Notes: generated from the letters alone by a model not told the origin. Counted from the stretch's first letter, positions 17,701-26,355 are shown. The stretch is DNA of 47,177 nt from CAYUAI01 sp964442745 (GCA_964442745.1 CAYUAI010000025.1:1-47177), one strand, 5' to 3'. Numbers and translations are program-made.

Positions 17701-17717
17701 CTTTAGCGCCATCATAA
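14715..17717 (+). CDS. DUF349-repeat protein of 1000 residues
   Basis: Residues 1-200 look like HEAT-type helical pairs ('RNSEIRKQALLQL', 'SSELRQLAIRRL', 'RSLEVRQAALDKI'). From about 210 to 830 there are repeated DUF349 units, each with a W about 15-20 residues before an 'L...F...F' or 'LWKEF' motif and strongly charged coiled-coil helices. The last 170 residues are helical and less repetitive. It has no signal peptide or membrane segment, so it is a cytoplasmic scaffold-like protein. Bacterial DUF349 proteins are mostly uncharacterised and typically 600-950 residues long, so this is a long member. It is monocistronic and convergent with the next gene, with no terminator in the short gap. Confidence 0.85.
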   Translation: MSFFQRIFKPKWQHRNSEIRKQALLQLDKNSPDTQEILAQVAQNDSSSELRQLAIRRLKDIKLIETMAQHNDDTMSKELAFKIWCQYLAGISPLSPAVEIRSETIRNEIDDDKILEFIITEGEEIALRLAALSKINRESLLGDVAIQDRSLEVRQAALDKIQQKSTLERIYKATRTKDKKISRESKTRLDVILAEEEKPSRLREERRQICLSLENLGRKGEWEREKGQQERLIKQWSAIEGAPDETLVTRFDSANDTFTNGYNAYLARQAERLARDAKYAPLRDAKLAHIADLETIKTELETQTKLTDEQLNDLLARVESTHQQWRQLDKLPPEDEESLQISYQPLYTQSYSSLCHIRSERKTIKSFTSLCEYAEKLMKSRTAIQENNIRDLEKRWQKINIPSELSQAKEYKNRYETLLSKLKSRFHDQKTQTESALQELKTLLEKIDADLAVGSLQHALEHRTKAQKLVTKLEKLSAKNLPIWRKKLIEITRKVNELNEWRSWANTPQKEKLCGEVEALIGSDESPPDILQAIKTAQEKWKKLGPSEKDSSQILWEKFQEVCEKAYEPCKVYFAEQANLRKEALQKREAFLATLAKFLKEANWEMVDWKTIEQLEHQAQQEWQTLGTTDRKHRPTLSKRFNTLLKTLRSHIRTEWDKNLPKKQAIITSAEALIEEKELPKAIEKCKELQNQWKHAGRISQKNEQALWKEFRTNCDLVFARRDQQREQQNQERQAYIDKKNQLIEQLEGWPDNISATTIKQIDNEVRKIEEQWRELPDINKTADHSLNTRRKMALSQIETAKANFQRTYQLVKLLPLRQKAELCQQLENVVFSRTLTEENKPIIANTIAQWAHTEKLDDSNHEKQLTQRFGQLQTIANDLENQMQTIDELAANNIANLRALCIRMEIATGIDSPSDAAKERLEYQVTRLANEMGSQPPTDQWQQFVTLETQWWLAAHAPEAQQTAFNARHQDALNAMQKTFPDLSVDHRLTEQQTALAPS

Positions 17718-17746
17718 TGTCCATTGATAAAACCCGAATGAGGAAA

Positions 17747-18493
17747 CTAACGCGCTGGCACAGCCCACACTGGGATTTGAAACACGGCTTGGCGCAACTC
17801 AGCATCTAACGACTGATAAACCGGCAGGTATTGTTCAATCAATGACCAATAGGCTTTCGAGTGATTCATCACTCGCGTATGACACAGCTCATGAATGAAT
17901 AAATATTCAACAACCGGCGGCCGTAAAAACAAAAGATTGCGATTTAAACTAATATTTTTTTTCGACGAGCAACTTCCCCAGCGAGTTTTTTGGCAACGTA
18001 CAGTAATGGCATTAACCGGCAAACGTAAACGCTCACTGATTGCACGCAACCCCGCAATCAAATACAACTTCCCCATTTCAGTTAACCATTGATTTAACAC
18101 CAGCTCGGTTGCCTCTGCCTCATTGGCGAAGATAAGCACTTTATTCCCTGATGGCGAATTTTCAATCACTTGATAATACCCACGAGTCGCATACTGATAT
18201 TCAATCTGCCACACGGTTTGCACCGCAAAAAAATTAGCTTGGGCTGGAAAACGCTTGGCATGATGGCCTACCAACTGCCATCGTTTCTTAAATTTTGCTA
18301 GGTTATCAACAATCCATGATTCATGTTTAAGCAAAAAAGGCTGGATCTGAGATCGATCGAAATGCTTAGGTATCACCACATGAACTTGACCGAGTTCTGA
18401 GATTTTAATCTGTAAACGTTTCGCTCGCGTACTTTCGCGTACCTGATAAATCACACCCCGTGGCAATTTATTTTCCAAAAATCCTGTCACCAT
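17747..18493 (-). CDS. YgjP-like (M48/WLM) zinc metallopeptidase
   Basis: The family motif HELCH (residues 201-205) with a third zinc ligand H211 in M-N-H-S is intact, and the preceding 'TRWGSCSS' (170-177) is the second signature of the YgjP/DUF45 group. The N-terminal half carries the small beta domain of the family. No membrane segment is present, so it acts in the cytoplasm. The biological substrate of YgjP proteins is unknown. The ATG sits at the end of the open frame. Confidence 0.88.
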   Translation of the reverse strand: MVTGFLENKLPRGVIYQVRESTRAKRLQIKISELGQVHVVIPKHFDRSQIQPFLLKHESWIVDNLAKFKKRWQLVGHHAKRFPAQANFFAVQTVWQIEYQYATRGYYQVIENSPSGNKVLIFANEAEATELVLNQWLTEMGKLYLIAGLRAISERLRLPVNAITVRCQKTRWGSCSSKKNISLNRNLLFLRPPVVEYLFIHELCHTRVMNHSKAYWSLIEQYLPVYQSLDAELRQAVFQIPVWAVPAR

Positions 18494-18631
18494 TGATACT
18501 AAAATCTATATTTATAATGGCTATCACAAAATTTGCCCAGAAAATAATGCACAAAGACAATTTTTAGTCGATAAAACATGTACATCCATCTCTCATTGGA
18601 GAAAACACGAGCTAATGAAATACATTGAACT

Positions 18632-20284
18632 ATGAGCCTTAACAACAATATGCTATTAACAATACTTCCACTCACTATCGTCGTGGTAAGTGCGTTCATG
18701 CTAACCGTTGCCCTGTATACAACAAGCCTCATATGTCAGCAAGAACAACGGCAAAGGAAAGGCTGGCAAATTCTATTTGTACTCATTCTTTTCTTTATTA
18801 TTGGCTATCTTGCTATCGCTTATCTATTTTTTCAAGATATTAATGCACCCCATAAATTTTTAATCTCCATGCTGTTATTCGCCGGCAGTATCTTCGTCTT
18901 ATTAGTGACCACCATGAGTTACCGCTCAATCAACGAAGTTAAGCAATTGGCCCTTAAAGAAAGAAAACGAGCACGCCATGATCAATTAACCAACTTACCC
19001 AATCGCACCCTGCTATACGAGCATATTGAACAAGCGATCAAAAGCTCTGATCAATCAACAAAACCCACCGCTATTTTACTCATGGACCTTGACCGATTCA
19101 AAGAAATAAATGATACCCTCGGCCACCATTACGGCGATTTACTGCTCAAATTAGTAGCACCACGCTTGCTCAATGCGGTTCGAAAAACAGATACGGTCTG
19201 CCGACTCGGCGGTGATGAATTTGCGGTCGTACTCCCCGGTGCAGGCATCACCCAAGCGAGCAAAATTTCCCTCGCTATCGCGACACAAATGGAGCAGTCT
19301 TTCTTAATTAATGGGCATAGTTTAAATATCGGTATTAGCATTGGCATTAGCTTGTATCCAGACCATGGCAATAACACCGAAACCTTAATGAAGTGTGCAG
19401 ATATCGCCATGTATATCGCCAAAAGAGCCAATATCTATTACGAAGTTTACGATCACAAAAAAAATACGCATAGCATTAATCGATTAGCATTAACCAGTGA
19501 AATACTCAGCGCTATAAAAAATGATCAATTCATCTTGCATTATCAGCCCATTATCAATATTAAAAATCGCCAGATCTGTGGTGTCGAGGCGCTAATACGC
19601 TGGCAACATAATGAACATGACTTAATTTATCCCCATGATTTTGTTGAGCTGGCAGAACAATCAGGTTTGATCAAGCCATTGACCCACTGGATCCTAGAGC
19701 ACGCCATTCAACAAATCGCCCAATGGCAAGCCGAGGGCTTGGATTTTTCAGTTTCGGTCAATTTATCCACTAAAAATCTGCAAGATGCCAATTTATCCGA
19801 GCAAATTTATCAAATATTAAAAAAATGGAAAGTCAGCCCAAACAAACTGAGGCTTGAAATCACCGAAAGCAGCATGATGCAAAACCCCAACCACGCGTTT
19901 GAGATCATTTTAAAACTTCATGCACTGGGTGTTCATTTATCGATTGATGACTTTGGCACCGGTTATTCATCGCTATCTTACTTGAAACAAATCCCCACCG
20001 GTGAGCTCAAAATTGATAAATCATTCGTCATCGGCATGCTACATGATGAAAATGATGCCATTATCGTACGTTCAACCATCGACCTAGCACACAATATGGG
20101 CCGTAGCGTGCTCGCCGAGGGCGTTGAAAACAAAGATATCCTCAACCAATTAGAAGTATTGCGTTGTGATCATGCCCAAGGCTTCTATATCTGCAAGCCA
20201 CTGCCAGCAAAGGAACTACATCAATGGCTGAAACAAACATCTTGGAAAACGCCGGATGAATCTTCACAAGTACTGGGCGATTGA
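18632..20284 (+). CDS. Membrane-bound GGDEF-EAL cyclic-di-GMP enzyme
   Basis: Two N-terminal membrane segments (about 8-32 and 47-70, possibly a third to 92) anchor the protein; a short helix follows. The diguanylate cyclase domain has an intact GGDEF near 193-197. The phosphodiesterase domain has an intact E-A-L near 317 and D-D-F-G-T-G near 438, so both activities are possible. No separate sensor domain is present; the membrane part itself may sense. No ribosome-binding site is seen before the ATG, which overlaps the stop of a six-codon frame beginning at 18614. Confidence 0.9.
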   Translation: MSLNNNMLLTILPLTIVVVSAFMLTVALYTTSLICQQEQRQRKGWQILFVLILFFIIGYLAIAYLFFQDINAPHKFLISMLLFAGSIFVLLVTTMSYRSINEVKQLALKERKRARHDQLTNLPNRTLLYEHIEQAIKSSDQSTKPTAILLMDLDRFKEINDTLGHHYGDLLLKLVAPRLLNAVRKTDTVCRLGGDEFAVVLPGAGITQASKISLAIATQMEQSFLINGHSLNIGISIGISLYPDHGNNTETLMKCADIAMYIAKRANIYYEVYDHKKNTHSINRLALTSEILSAIKNDQFILHYQPIINIKNRQICGVEALIRWQHNEHDLIYPHDFVELAEQSGLIKPLTHWILEHAIQQIAQWQAEGLDFSVSVNLSTKNLQDANLSEQIYQILKKWKVSPNKLRLEITESSMMQNPNHAFEIILKLHALGVHLSIDDFGTGYSSLSYLKQIPTGELKIDKSFVIGMLHDENDAIIVRSTIDLAHNMGRSVLAEGVENKDILNQLEVLRCDHAQGFYICKPLPAKELHQWLKQTSWKTPDESSQVLGD

Positions 20285-20361
20285 TGCAATTCAGGTATAA
20301 TTGAGTAAGGATATGTGTTAAAAATAAGCGCCTATCAAGATGTCCCGTAAAGGAGAAAAAT

Positions 20362-20940
20362 ATGTTTCATCGGATTTTACCCGCGACTGCTGAAAGAATG
20401 CTCACAATGATATCCATTGCTTTGCTCGTCGTTTCTTGCTCAAGCCGCACCGTGGTAGAAAGTGATATGGGAATGAGCGATGCCCCTGACTGGGTTAACG
20501 AAGGCACCAATACGCTCAAGAATAAAAGTGGACGGTTATTTCACGGGGTCGGCTCTGCACCCTCCATTGGCGAACAGTCCCTGCAAATGTCAACCGCTGA
20601 TGACCGGGCTCGCGCAGAAGTCGCAAGAATATTAAGTTCCTACATGAATGTCGTATCAAAAGATTATGTCGGTGCGGCTGGATTTGGCAACGATACCAGT
20701 GCCGAACAAACCATTACCCGCAATATCGAAAACATCACCAAAGTCAATATGACCGGCGCTCGTATCATTGGTCGCTGGAAAGATGAGAAAACCAAGACGA
20801 TCTATTCCATCGCCGAGTTGGATATGTCACACGTTAAAAAAACCTTGAATACCGTCGAATCAATGAGTCCTGAATTTCGACAACATTTTAGCTATAACAG
20901 CGATAAGCTGTTTGACAAGCTGTTAGCCGGAGAAAAATAA
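20362..20940 (+). CDS. LPP20-like lipoprotein (first of cluster)
   Basis: A good AGGAG site precedes the ATG. A signal peptide ends in lipobox V-V-S-C with C26, and the mature protein begins with Ser, which favours outer-membrane sorting. The mature part carries the LPP20 pattern 'P-x-W-V-N-E' and 'G-V-G-S-A' followed by 'A-D-D-R-A-R-A-E-V-A'. LPP20-fold proteins include FlgP and related outer-membrane lipoproteins, but most are uncharacterised. The TAA overlaps the ATG of the next gene by one base, so translation is coupled. Confidence 0.82.
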   Translation: MFHRILPATAERMLTMISIALLVVSCSSRTVVESDMGMSDAPDWVNEGTNTLKNKSGRLFHGVGSAPSIGEQSLQMSTADDRARAEVARILSSYMNVVSKDYVGAAGFGNDTSAEQTITRNIENITKVNMTGARIIGRWKDEKTKTIYSIAELDMSHVKKTLNTVESMSPEFRQHFSYNSDKLFDKLLAGEK

Positions 20941-21545
20941 TGCAAGCACGTTCATTGACTGCACTTTTATATTCCCTCGGTGTGATATTGATTTTAGCTG
21001 GCTGCAGCACGAAAGTCGAACGACTCTCTGAAGACGAAGTCCGAGACATCAGTGGCAAATGGAATGATACCGACTCACGTCTGGTTTCAGAAGAAATGAT
21101 TAAAGATGTGCTGGCACGCCCATGGATCGAACGCTTCACCACACAAAATAATCACCCCCCTGCCGTCATTATTGGTACCATTCAAAATCGCAGCCATGAA
21201 CACATCAATGTAAAAACATTTGTTCAAGACATGGAGCGAGAACTGATCAACTCCGGCCTGGTGGAGTTTGTCGCATCAAAAGGTGAGCGCCAGGAAATTC
21301 GAGAAGAACGCAAAGACCAAGACTTGCACGCTACCGAACAAAGCCGTAAATCGATGGGACAAGAAATCGGCGCAGATTATATGTTAAAAGGCACCATCAA
21401 CACCATTTTTGATACGGAAAGTAGACGACAAGTCCGCTTTTATCAAGTCGATCTGACCTTGATAAGCTTAGCCGATAATCGCAAAGTTTGGATTGGCCAA
21501 AAGAAAATCAAGAAATTCGTTAAAAAGCCTGGCATCCGGCTATAA
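20940..21545 (+). CDS. LpoB-like penicillin-binding protein activator
   Basis: The lipobox is L-A-G-C with C22. The mature part has the family's 'FTTQNNHPPAVIIGTIQNRSHEHI' core and 'GQEIGADYMLKGTI' (residues near 137-150), matching the LpoB fold, in which an outer-membrane lipoprotein reaches through murein to stimulate PBP1B. In enterobacteria LpoB is a single gene; here it is part of a four-lipoprotein cluster, so the partner could be different. I therefore give no symbol. Confidence 0.83.
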   Translation: MQARSLTALLYSLGVILILAGCSTKVERLSEDEVRDISGKWNDTDSRLVSEEMIKDVLARPWIERFTTQNNHPPAVIIGTIQNRSHEHINVKTFVQDMERELINSGLVEFVASKGERQEIREERKDQDLHATEQSRKSMGQEIGADYMLKGTINTIFDTESRRQVRFYQVDLTLISLADNRKVWIGQKKIKKFVKKPGIRL

Positions 21546-21569
21546 GCAAACAAACAGCCCTCTGCCATC

Positions 21570-21707
21570 ATGATTATTCCCGTATCGGCTATTGACAGGC
21601 TATATTCAGGAGAAGCGTTTGATGTTAGCAACAACAAACGCATCGTCAGCGGAAGCTATCCTGATATTGTCCCCCTATACCTAAAGTATCAATCATACTT
21701 TACATAA
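21570..21707 (+). CDS. Possible 45-residue protein between lpoB-like and COG3014-like genes
   Basis: An ATG-to-TAA frame fills the gap between the two lipoprotein genes and ends 2 bp before the next start. It lies in the same frame as the lpoB-like gene and after its stop, so it could also be a lost C-terminal extension. The composition looks protein-like ('RLYSGEAFDVSNNKR') but there is no ribosome-binding site and I do not recognise it. Confidence 0.25.
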   Translation: MIIPVSAIDRLYSGEAFDVSNNKRIVSGSYPDIVPLYLKYQSYFT

Positions 21708-21709
21708 CC

Positions 21710-23026
21710 ATGTCATCGTGCTTTGTAAATCGTTACCGAACCCTTTTTTTTGTTTTCCAAACATTGGGCCTGATCATACTGCTTAACCTTTCGCTATCTA
21801 GCTGCGCCTCTTATTCAGTGAATTTTAAGCAAATAGAAACAAAAATTGCACAAAAAAATTATCCCGCCGCATTGAAGACCCTGGATGACAACAAGGGACC
21901 ACAACGAAATAGCGTCCTATATTGGATGAATCGTGGCATGATATTAAGGATGTCAGGCAATTATACGCAAAGCAACCAAGCCTTGGAGCAAGCGAAAACC
22001 ATTAGCCAGCAAATCGCCGCCACCAGCGTCAGCGAGCAAGCGGGTGCGCTCTCGATTAATGACGGACTACGCAGCTATGAGGGTCAATCTTTTGAAAAAA
22101 TTTACCTGAATGTTTATAAAATATTAAACTATTTAGAACAAAATGACTTGCAAAATGCACGCGTTGAAGCGCTGCAAATTGATGTCAAATTCAATGAAAT
22201 GAACGATGATAATTTTAAGGATGATCCCTTTGCTCGTTACTTGATGGGCATAGTATTTGAAGCGCAACAAGAATGGAGCAATGCGCTCATTGCTTATCGC
22301 AAAGCCTATGACAACTATCAATCAAAGCAAAAAGTTTTCAGTATTCCATTGCCAAAAACCCTTCAACAAGACCTGTTAAGACTGACGGCCAAAGAAAACT
22401 TTAAACAAGAACATCAGAGGTATGCAAAACGTTTTAAAAATATAAAATGGCCCAAAGCCTCAGAATTCGCACAAAAAGGCGAATTAATTATCATTTTTCA
22501 TAATAGTCTCATGCCTGCTAAAGGCGAACAGTCGATTAGCTCCGCCGGAAAAAAAGGAATACTCGTTCGGATATCCACCCCCTTTTACCAAAGAAAACCT
22601 GTCCATATCCGACAAATCAAGGTAAAAACTCATCGTTCGATAATCCCAGGCAACATCGTTGAAGATTTAGCCGCTGTTGGCCAATATACCTTAGCACACC
22701 AAACACCGGCTATTATTGCCCGAGCGATTACCCGCGCCGTGGTAAAGACAAGTCTCACCAGCGAATTAGAAAAAAAAAATGAACTCGCTGGTATCGTCGC
22801 TAGCATTGCCGGACTACTTACCGAACGGGCAGACACGCGTGCCTGGAGTACACTGCCACAAAATATCCATATTGCCCGCATCCCCTTATCGCCAGGAAAA
22901 TATAAAGTGGATGTGCAACTGCTTGGCTACCAAAATAATATTATTCATACCGAAAAATTGACAAACCTTAATATACGTAAAGGTAAAAAAATATTTAAGA
23001 ATATACATTTTATCTCTGCACGATAG
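21710..23026 (+). CDS. COG3014-like lipoprotein with TPR-type helices
   Basis: The lipobox is L-S-S-C (C32). Residues 40-230 look like TPR helices ('YPAALKTLDDNKGP', 'NSNQALEQAKTI' style, 'ALIAYRKAYDNY'). The second half is beta-rich, with a segment 'GELIIIFHNSLMPAKGE' and a conserved C-terminal 'YKVDVQLLG'. COG3014 proteins are uncharacterised lipoproteins repeatedly found beside LpoB/COG3417 and LPP20 genes. No clear ribosome-binding site is visible. Confidence 0.78.
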   Translation: MSSCFVNRYRTLFFVFQTLGLIILLNLSLSSCASYSVNFKQIETKIAQKNYPAALKTLDDNKGPQRNSVLYWMNRGMILRMSGNYTQSNQALEQAKTISQQIAATSVSEQAGALSINDGLRSYEGQSFEKIYLNVYKILNYLEQNDLQNARVEALQIDVKFNEMNDDNFKDDPFARYLMGIVFEAQQEWSNALIAYRKAYDNYQSKQKVFSIPLPKTLQQDLLRLTAKENFKQEHQRYAKRFKNIKWPKASEFAQKGELIIIFHNSLMPAKGEQSISSAGKKGILVRISTPFYQRKPVHIRQIKVKTHRSIIPGNIVEDLAAVGQYTLAHQTPAIIARAITRAVVKTSLTSELEKKNELAGIVASIAGLLTERADTRAWSTLPQNIHIARIPLSPGKYKVDVQLLGYQNNIIHTEKLTNLNIRKGKKIFKNIHFISAR

Positions 23027-23042
23027 CGATGGAGACATGATT

Positions 23043-24065
23043 ATGAAAAAAATAACCGTGATATTTTGTGCCAGTACTCTGCTCATTAACTTACTTATCC
23101 TGAGCGGCTGCGCAAACACTGAAAAACAAGCAAGCGACATCCCGAACTGGGTTTCAGGTATCAGCAAACGCTACCCAGATGGACTCTATCTTATCGGTAG
23201 AGGGCATGGCGCAGATATCGACACTGCCAAAGATCGAGCACGGGCCGATGTCGCGAAGTCAGTTGAGGTTCAGATACAGCAAACCACCAGTGACGTACAA
23301 ACCTTTTCGCAGAAAACTATCGGTTCAGAAACTCAAAGCGATGCCAGTTTAAATATCTCTCGGCAAATCGATACCCAGACAAATAAAATCATTCAAGGGG
23401 TAACCATTGCCGAAATATGGCAAGATCCAAAAGGCGGTTTTTATGCCTTAGCCACCCTATCCCGCAATCAAGCAAACACCGCCTTAAGCAGTGAAATCAA
23501 ACTCAAAGATGATGCCACCCGCCTTCTTCTAGAAAAAACTAAAAATACCGACGACCGATTGCACAAAGCCAGATATCTAGACAAAGCATTAGTTTTACAA
23601 CTGGAAAGATCTGAATTGCAGCGTACCTTACAAGCCATCGACCGAACAGGCCAAGGCATTGCAACCCAATATCCCGCTAATAAAATTGATGCCACCCTCA
23701 ACCAAGTACTTCGCGATGTTAAATTGAAGCCTCAACCCGCAGGCTCACATAAGCAATCATTGGCTCCCATTCTCTCTGGTAGCATCGCCAAAGCCGGATT
23801 TACTGAATCTAAACAAAATGCTGACTACACATTACAGAGTGTGCTTGATGTCGACAATTTGGGCAACAAAGAAGGTTGGGTTTGGTTAAAAGGCACCTTC
23901 AGCATTAATTTAATCGACAACAACGGTAGTGCTCGCGGCAATAAACGCTGGGATATGAAAGTCTCTGCCCGCGATGAACGTGTCGCTCAAAGACGTTTAT
24001 TAGATAACATCTCAAAAAAACTGGATGCCTCACTACGAAGTACCATTATTGGGTTTACTAAATAA
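23043..24065 (+). CDS. LPP20-like lipoprotein (last of cluster)
   Basis: The GGAG at 23031-23034 is eight bases from this ATG and only two from an in-frame ATG at 23037, so this start is preferred. The lipobox is L-S-G-C. An LPP20 domain follows: 'IPNWVSG', 'LIGRGHG', 'AKDRARADVAKS'. A second, LpoA/LpoB-like C-terminal domain of about 120 residues includes 'ILSGSIAKAGF' and 'DYTLQSVLDVD'. The protein is almost twice as long as the first LPP20 member. Together with the three preceding genes it forms a likely outer-membrane lipoprotein complex. Confidence 0.8.
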   Translation: MKKITVIFCASTLLINLLILSGCANTEKQASDIPNWVSGISKRYPDGLYLIGRGHGADIDTAKDRARADVAKSVEVQIQQTTSDVQTFSQKTIGSETQSDASLNISRQIDTQTNKIIQGVTIAEIWQDPKGGFYALATLSRNQANTALSSEIKLKDDATRLLLEKTKNTDDRLHKARYLDKALVLQLERSELQRTLQAIDRTGQGIATQYPANKIDATLNQVLRDVKLKPQPAGSHKQSLAPILSGSIAKAGFTESKQNADYTLQSVLDVDNLGNKEGWVWLKGTFSINLIDNNGSARGNKRWDMKVSARDERVAQRRLLDNISKKLDASLRSTIIGFTK

Positions 24066-24090
24066 GGCAGAGTAAAACAAATGGTTGGAA

Positions 24091-24939
24091 ATGGAGATGA
24101 AAAGAACAATTTTGGTGACAGGATGCTCATCGGGGATCGGACTATGCGTCGCGCAAGGCTTGCAAAAACGGGGTTATCGCGTATTCGCAACCGCACGGAA
24201 AATAAAAGATGTTAGCAAGCTGCGTGAAAAAGGACTGGAGAGTCTACCACTCGATTTAGATAGCTCGACCTCAATACAAACCGCCGTCACCGAGATACTT
24301 AAGCTTAGCAATGGCGAACTCTATGCGTTATTTAATAATGGGGCTTATGCTCAACCTGGCGCCGTTGAGGACTTGTCTCGTGCCGCACTTCGGGCTTCGT
24401 TTGAAACGAATTTATTTGGCTGGCAAGAGCTGACTAACCTAATTATTCCGGTAATGCGCCAACAAGGTTATGGTCGTATTATTCAAAATAGCTCAATCCT
24501 TGGCATGATCCCCATGTCTTATCGAGGCGCTTACGTGGCAACAAAATTTGCGCTAGAAGGTTTGAGCAGTAGCCTGCGATTGGAATTAACAGGCAGCAAT
24601 ATACATGTGAGTTTAATTGAGCCAGGACCGATTGAGAGCCGGATTCGCCCAAACTCAATGATTGCATTTCAAAAATATATCAATACTGAAAACAGTGTCC
24701 ATAAAGAGCGCTACCTCAGTGTGTTAAAGCGGTTAAATAAAGACGGCCCGGTGATGCGCTTTACTTTGCCGCCAGAGGCTGTACTCAAGCGTGTGATACA
24801 TGCATTAGAAAGCCGAAAACCTAAAATTCGCTATTATGTCACCACCCCAACCTATATTGCTGGACTGCTGCGCCGAGTGCTGAGTTATCGCATGGTCGAT
24901 CGCGTATTAGTCGCTGCCTCGGGTGGAGGAAAGCGTTAG
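24091..24939 (+). CDS. Short-chain dehydrogenase/reductase
   Basis: Classical SDR: nucleotide-binding TGCSSGIG at residues 10-17, NNG at 82-84 and the catalytic serine/tyrosine/lysine S135, Y148, K152. Several start codons lie close together (TTG 24085, ATG 24091, ATG 24097); I take the middle one, and the difference is only a few residues. The C-terminal part 'LPPEAVLKRVIHALESRKPKIRY' is shared with SDRs acting on steroids, fatty aldehydes or lipids, but the substrate cannot be read from sequence. It follows the lipoprotein cluster by about 25 bp and may be co-transcribed. Confidence 0.88.
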   Translation: MEMKRTILVTGCSSGIGLCVAQGLQKRGYRVFATARKIKDVSKLREKGLESLPLDLDSSTSIQTAVTEILKLSNGELYALFNNGAYAQPGAVEDLSRAALRASFETNLFGWQELTNLIIPVMRQQGYGRIIQNSSILGMIPMSYRGAYVATKFALEGLSSSLRLELTGSNIHVSLIEPGPIESRIRPNSMIAFQKYINTENSVHKERYLSVLKRLNKDGPVMRFTLPPEAVLKRVIHALESRKPKIRYYVTTPTYIAGLLRRVLSYRMVDRVLVAASGGGKR

Positions 24940-25021
24940 GAATGAAAATTATAAAACCTAAATTTCAAGCGCTTCGGGCATATAGACAAATAATCCCAAC
25001 TAAAAAGGTAGACTAAGAAAA

Positions 25022-26059
25022 ATGGAAAGAGTCAGAGCAAAATCGATCCAAGCAAACCAAGCTTATCAGCTCGTTGATAAGCTACAACAGCGTTTTATCA
25101 ATAAATTAACCACGATTTGCACATCGTTTGGTGCTGGAAAAAATTTTACAGCCATTGAATGGTTTCGCGATGCTGGAAAACATGGCGGTGGATTACGCTT
25201 TGTGGCCACAGACAAGCACATTTTCAATCGTGGCTCGGTGAATTTGTCACAAGTGCAATATGATGACGATAAAAGCAAAGGCCTAGCATCTGCCACCGCT
25301 ATTTCAACGATCATTCATCCTAAAAATCCACTGGCACCTTCGGTACATATGCATATTAGTTGGACAGAGCTCAAGGACGGCAGAGGTTATTGGCGAATCA
25401 TGGCTGATTTAAACCCCATCATAGAAAATGTCGAGGATCAATCAAAGTTTGCAAGCACATTACAACAGGCGGCGCCCGATCAATATCAAGAAGCCGCCGA
25501 TCAAGGTGACCGCTATTTTTATATTCCAGCCCTTGGGCGTCATCGTGGTGTTACACATTTTTATTTAGAAAATTACAATACAGGCAATCACGAAATCGAC
25601 AGAAAACTCGCAACAAAAATAGCTGAAACCACCATCGATTGTTACTGTGAAATTTTACAGTCAACACTCGAAAAAAATATAAATGCGACAAATAGTGAAA
25701 CTGAAAAACAACTTGAGTATCACACGCTTTATTTTTTTCAAGTATTAACACTCGATCGAGGCACAACATCTGGCTTATTAATACATGACCAAAATGATAC
25801 TGGAATACTGGGATCATTACCCTCTCATATTAACAAATCTTTAGTAACATCCTGGATAGAAAAATTACAACCCCCACAAAATCAACTGCTAGAGAATATG
25901 ATTAAATGTTTGCCCAATGAACAGATTTGCCCAATCGAGGATGCCACTAAACAAAAACTAGCTCAAGCAATAAGGGAACACTATAAACAACACCCTCAGG
26001 CAATTGATATGCAAGCGCGTGGTGACACAATCCCGACGACGGTATCAAATCATCGTTAA
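25022..26059 (+). CDS. hemF: Aerobic coproporphyrinogen III oxidase, divergent form
   Basis: It has the HemF core 'APSVHMHISWTE' and 'WRIMADLNP', matching the canonical H-x-N and D-L-T-P region, and 'FNRGSVNLSQV', which replaces the usual GV-N-x-S element. This divergent subgroup is found in several gammaproteobacteria. HemF decarboxylates coproporphyrinogen III to protoporphyrinogen IX with oxygen, in heme synthesis. At about 345 residues it is longer than E. coli HemF (299), and the C-terminal 30 residues are polar and probably flexible. The ATG lies about 14 bases from an AAGG motif. Confidence 0.82.
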   Translation: MERVRAKSIQANQAYQLVDKLQQRFINKLTTICTSFGAGKNFTAIEWFRDAGKHGGGLRFVATDKHIFNRGSVNLSQVQYDDDKSKGLASATAISTIIHPKNPLAPSVHMHISWTELKDGRGYWRIMADLNPIIENVEDQSKFASTLQQAAPDQYQEAADQGDRYFYIPALGRHRGVTHFYLENYNTGNHEIDRKLATKIAETTIDCYCEILQSTLEKNINATNSETEKQLEYHTLYFFQVLTLDRGTTSGLLIHDQNDTGILGSLPSHINKSLVTSWIEKLQPPQNQLLENMIKCLPNEQICPIEDATKQKLAQAIREHYKQHPQAIDMQARGDTIPTTVSNHR

Positions 26060-26130
26060 GACAAAGTCTACGACTTGAAATCACCGTATCGATTTCTATA
26101 CGTTTAAACTGATTTCAGGAAAAATAGACT

Positions 26131-26250
26131 TGTAGAGTGGATTAATCGCAGAAAATCCACCCTGGTATTATTCTCATTTCAATGCCCTATTGAAACAGGA
26201 TAATGTTCGCTCATAGCCGAATGAATTCGCTACGCTTAATCTACTCTGCA
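26131..26250. repeat. 120-bp inverted-repeat element of the GTAGAGTGGATTAA type
   Basis: TGTAGAGTGGATTAA (26131-26145) and TTAATCTACTCTGCA (26236-26250) are inverted ends with two mismatches. Next to the right end, inside the element, GAATTCGCTACGC resembles the well-known 'GGTGGATTAAGCGTAGCGAA' repeat of many proteobacterial genomes. It lies between the convergent hemF and yejK genes and looks like a non-autonomous repeat rather than a terminator. Confidence 0.6.
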
Positions 26251-26355
26251 TGGACAAAATGAAGATGAAAAAATATTTTCCAATGATCTTTCTTGTGAAA
26301 AAAACGGCATAAAATAACTTTTCCTCTGAAAGCCATTTAAACTTACCATATTCTA

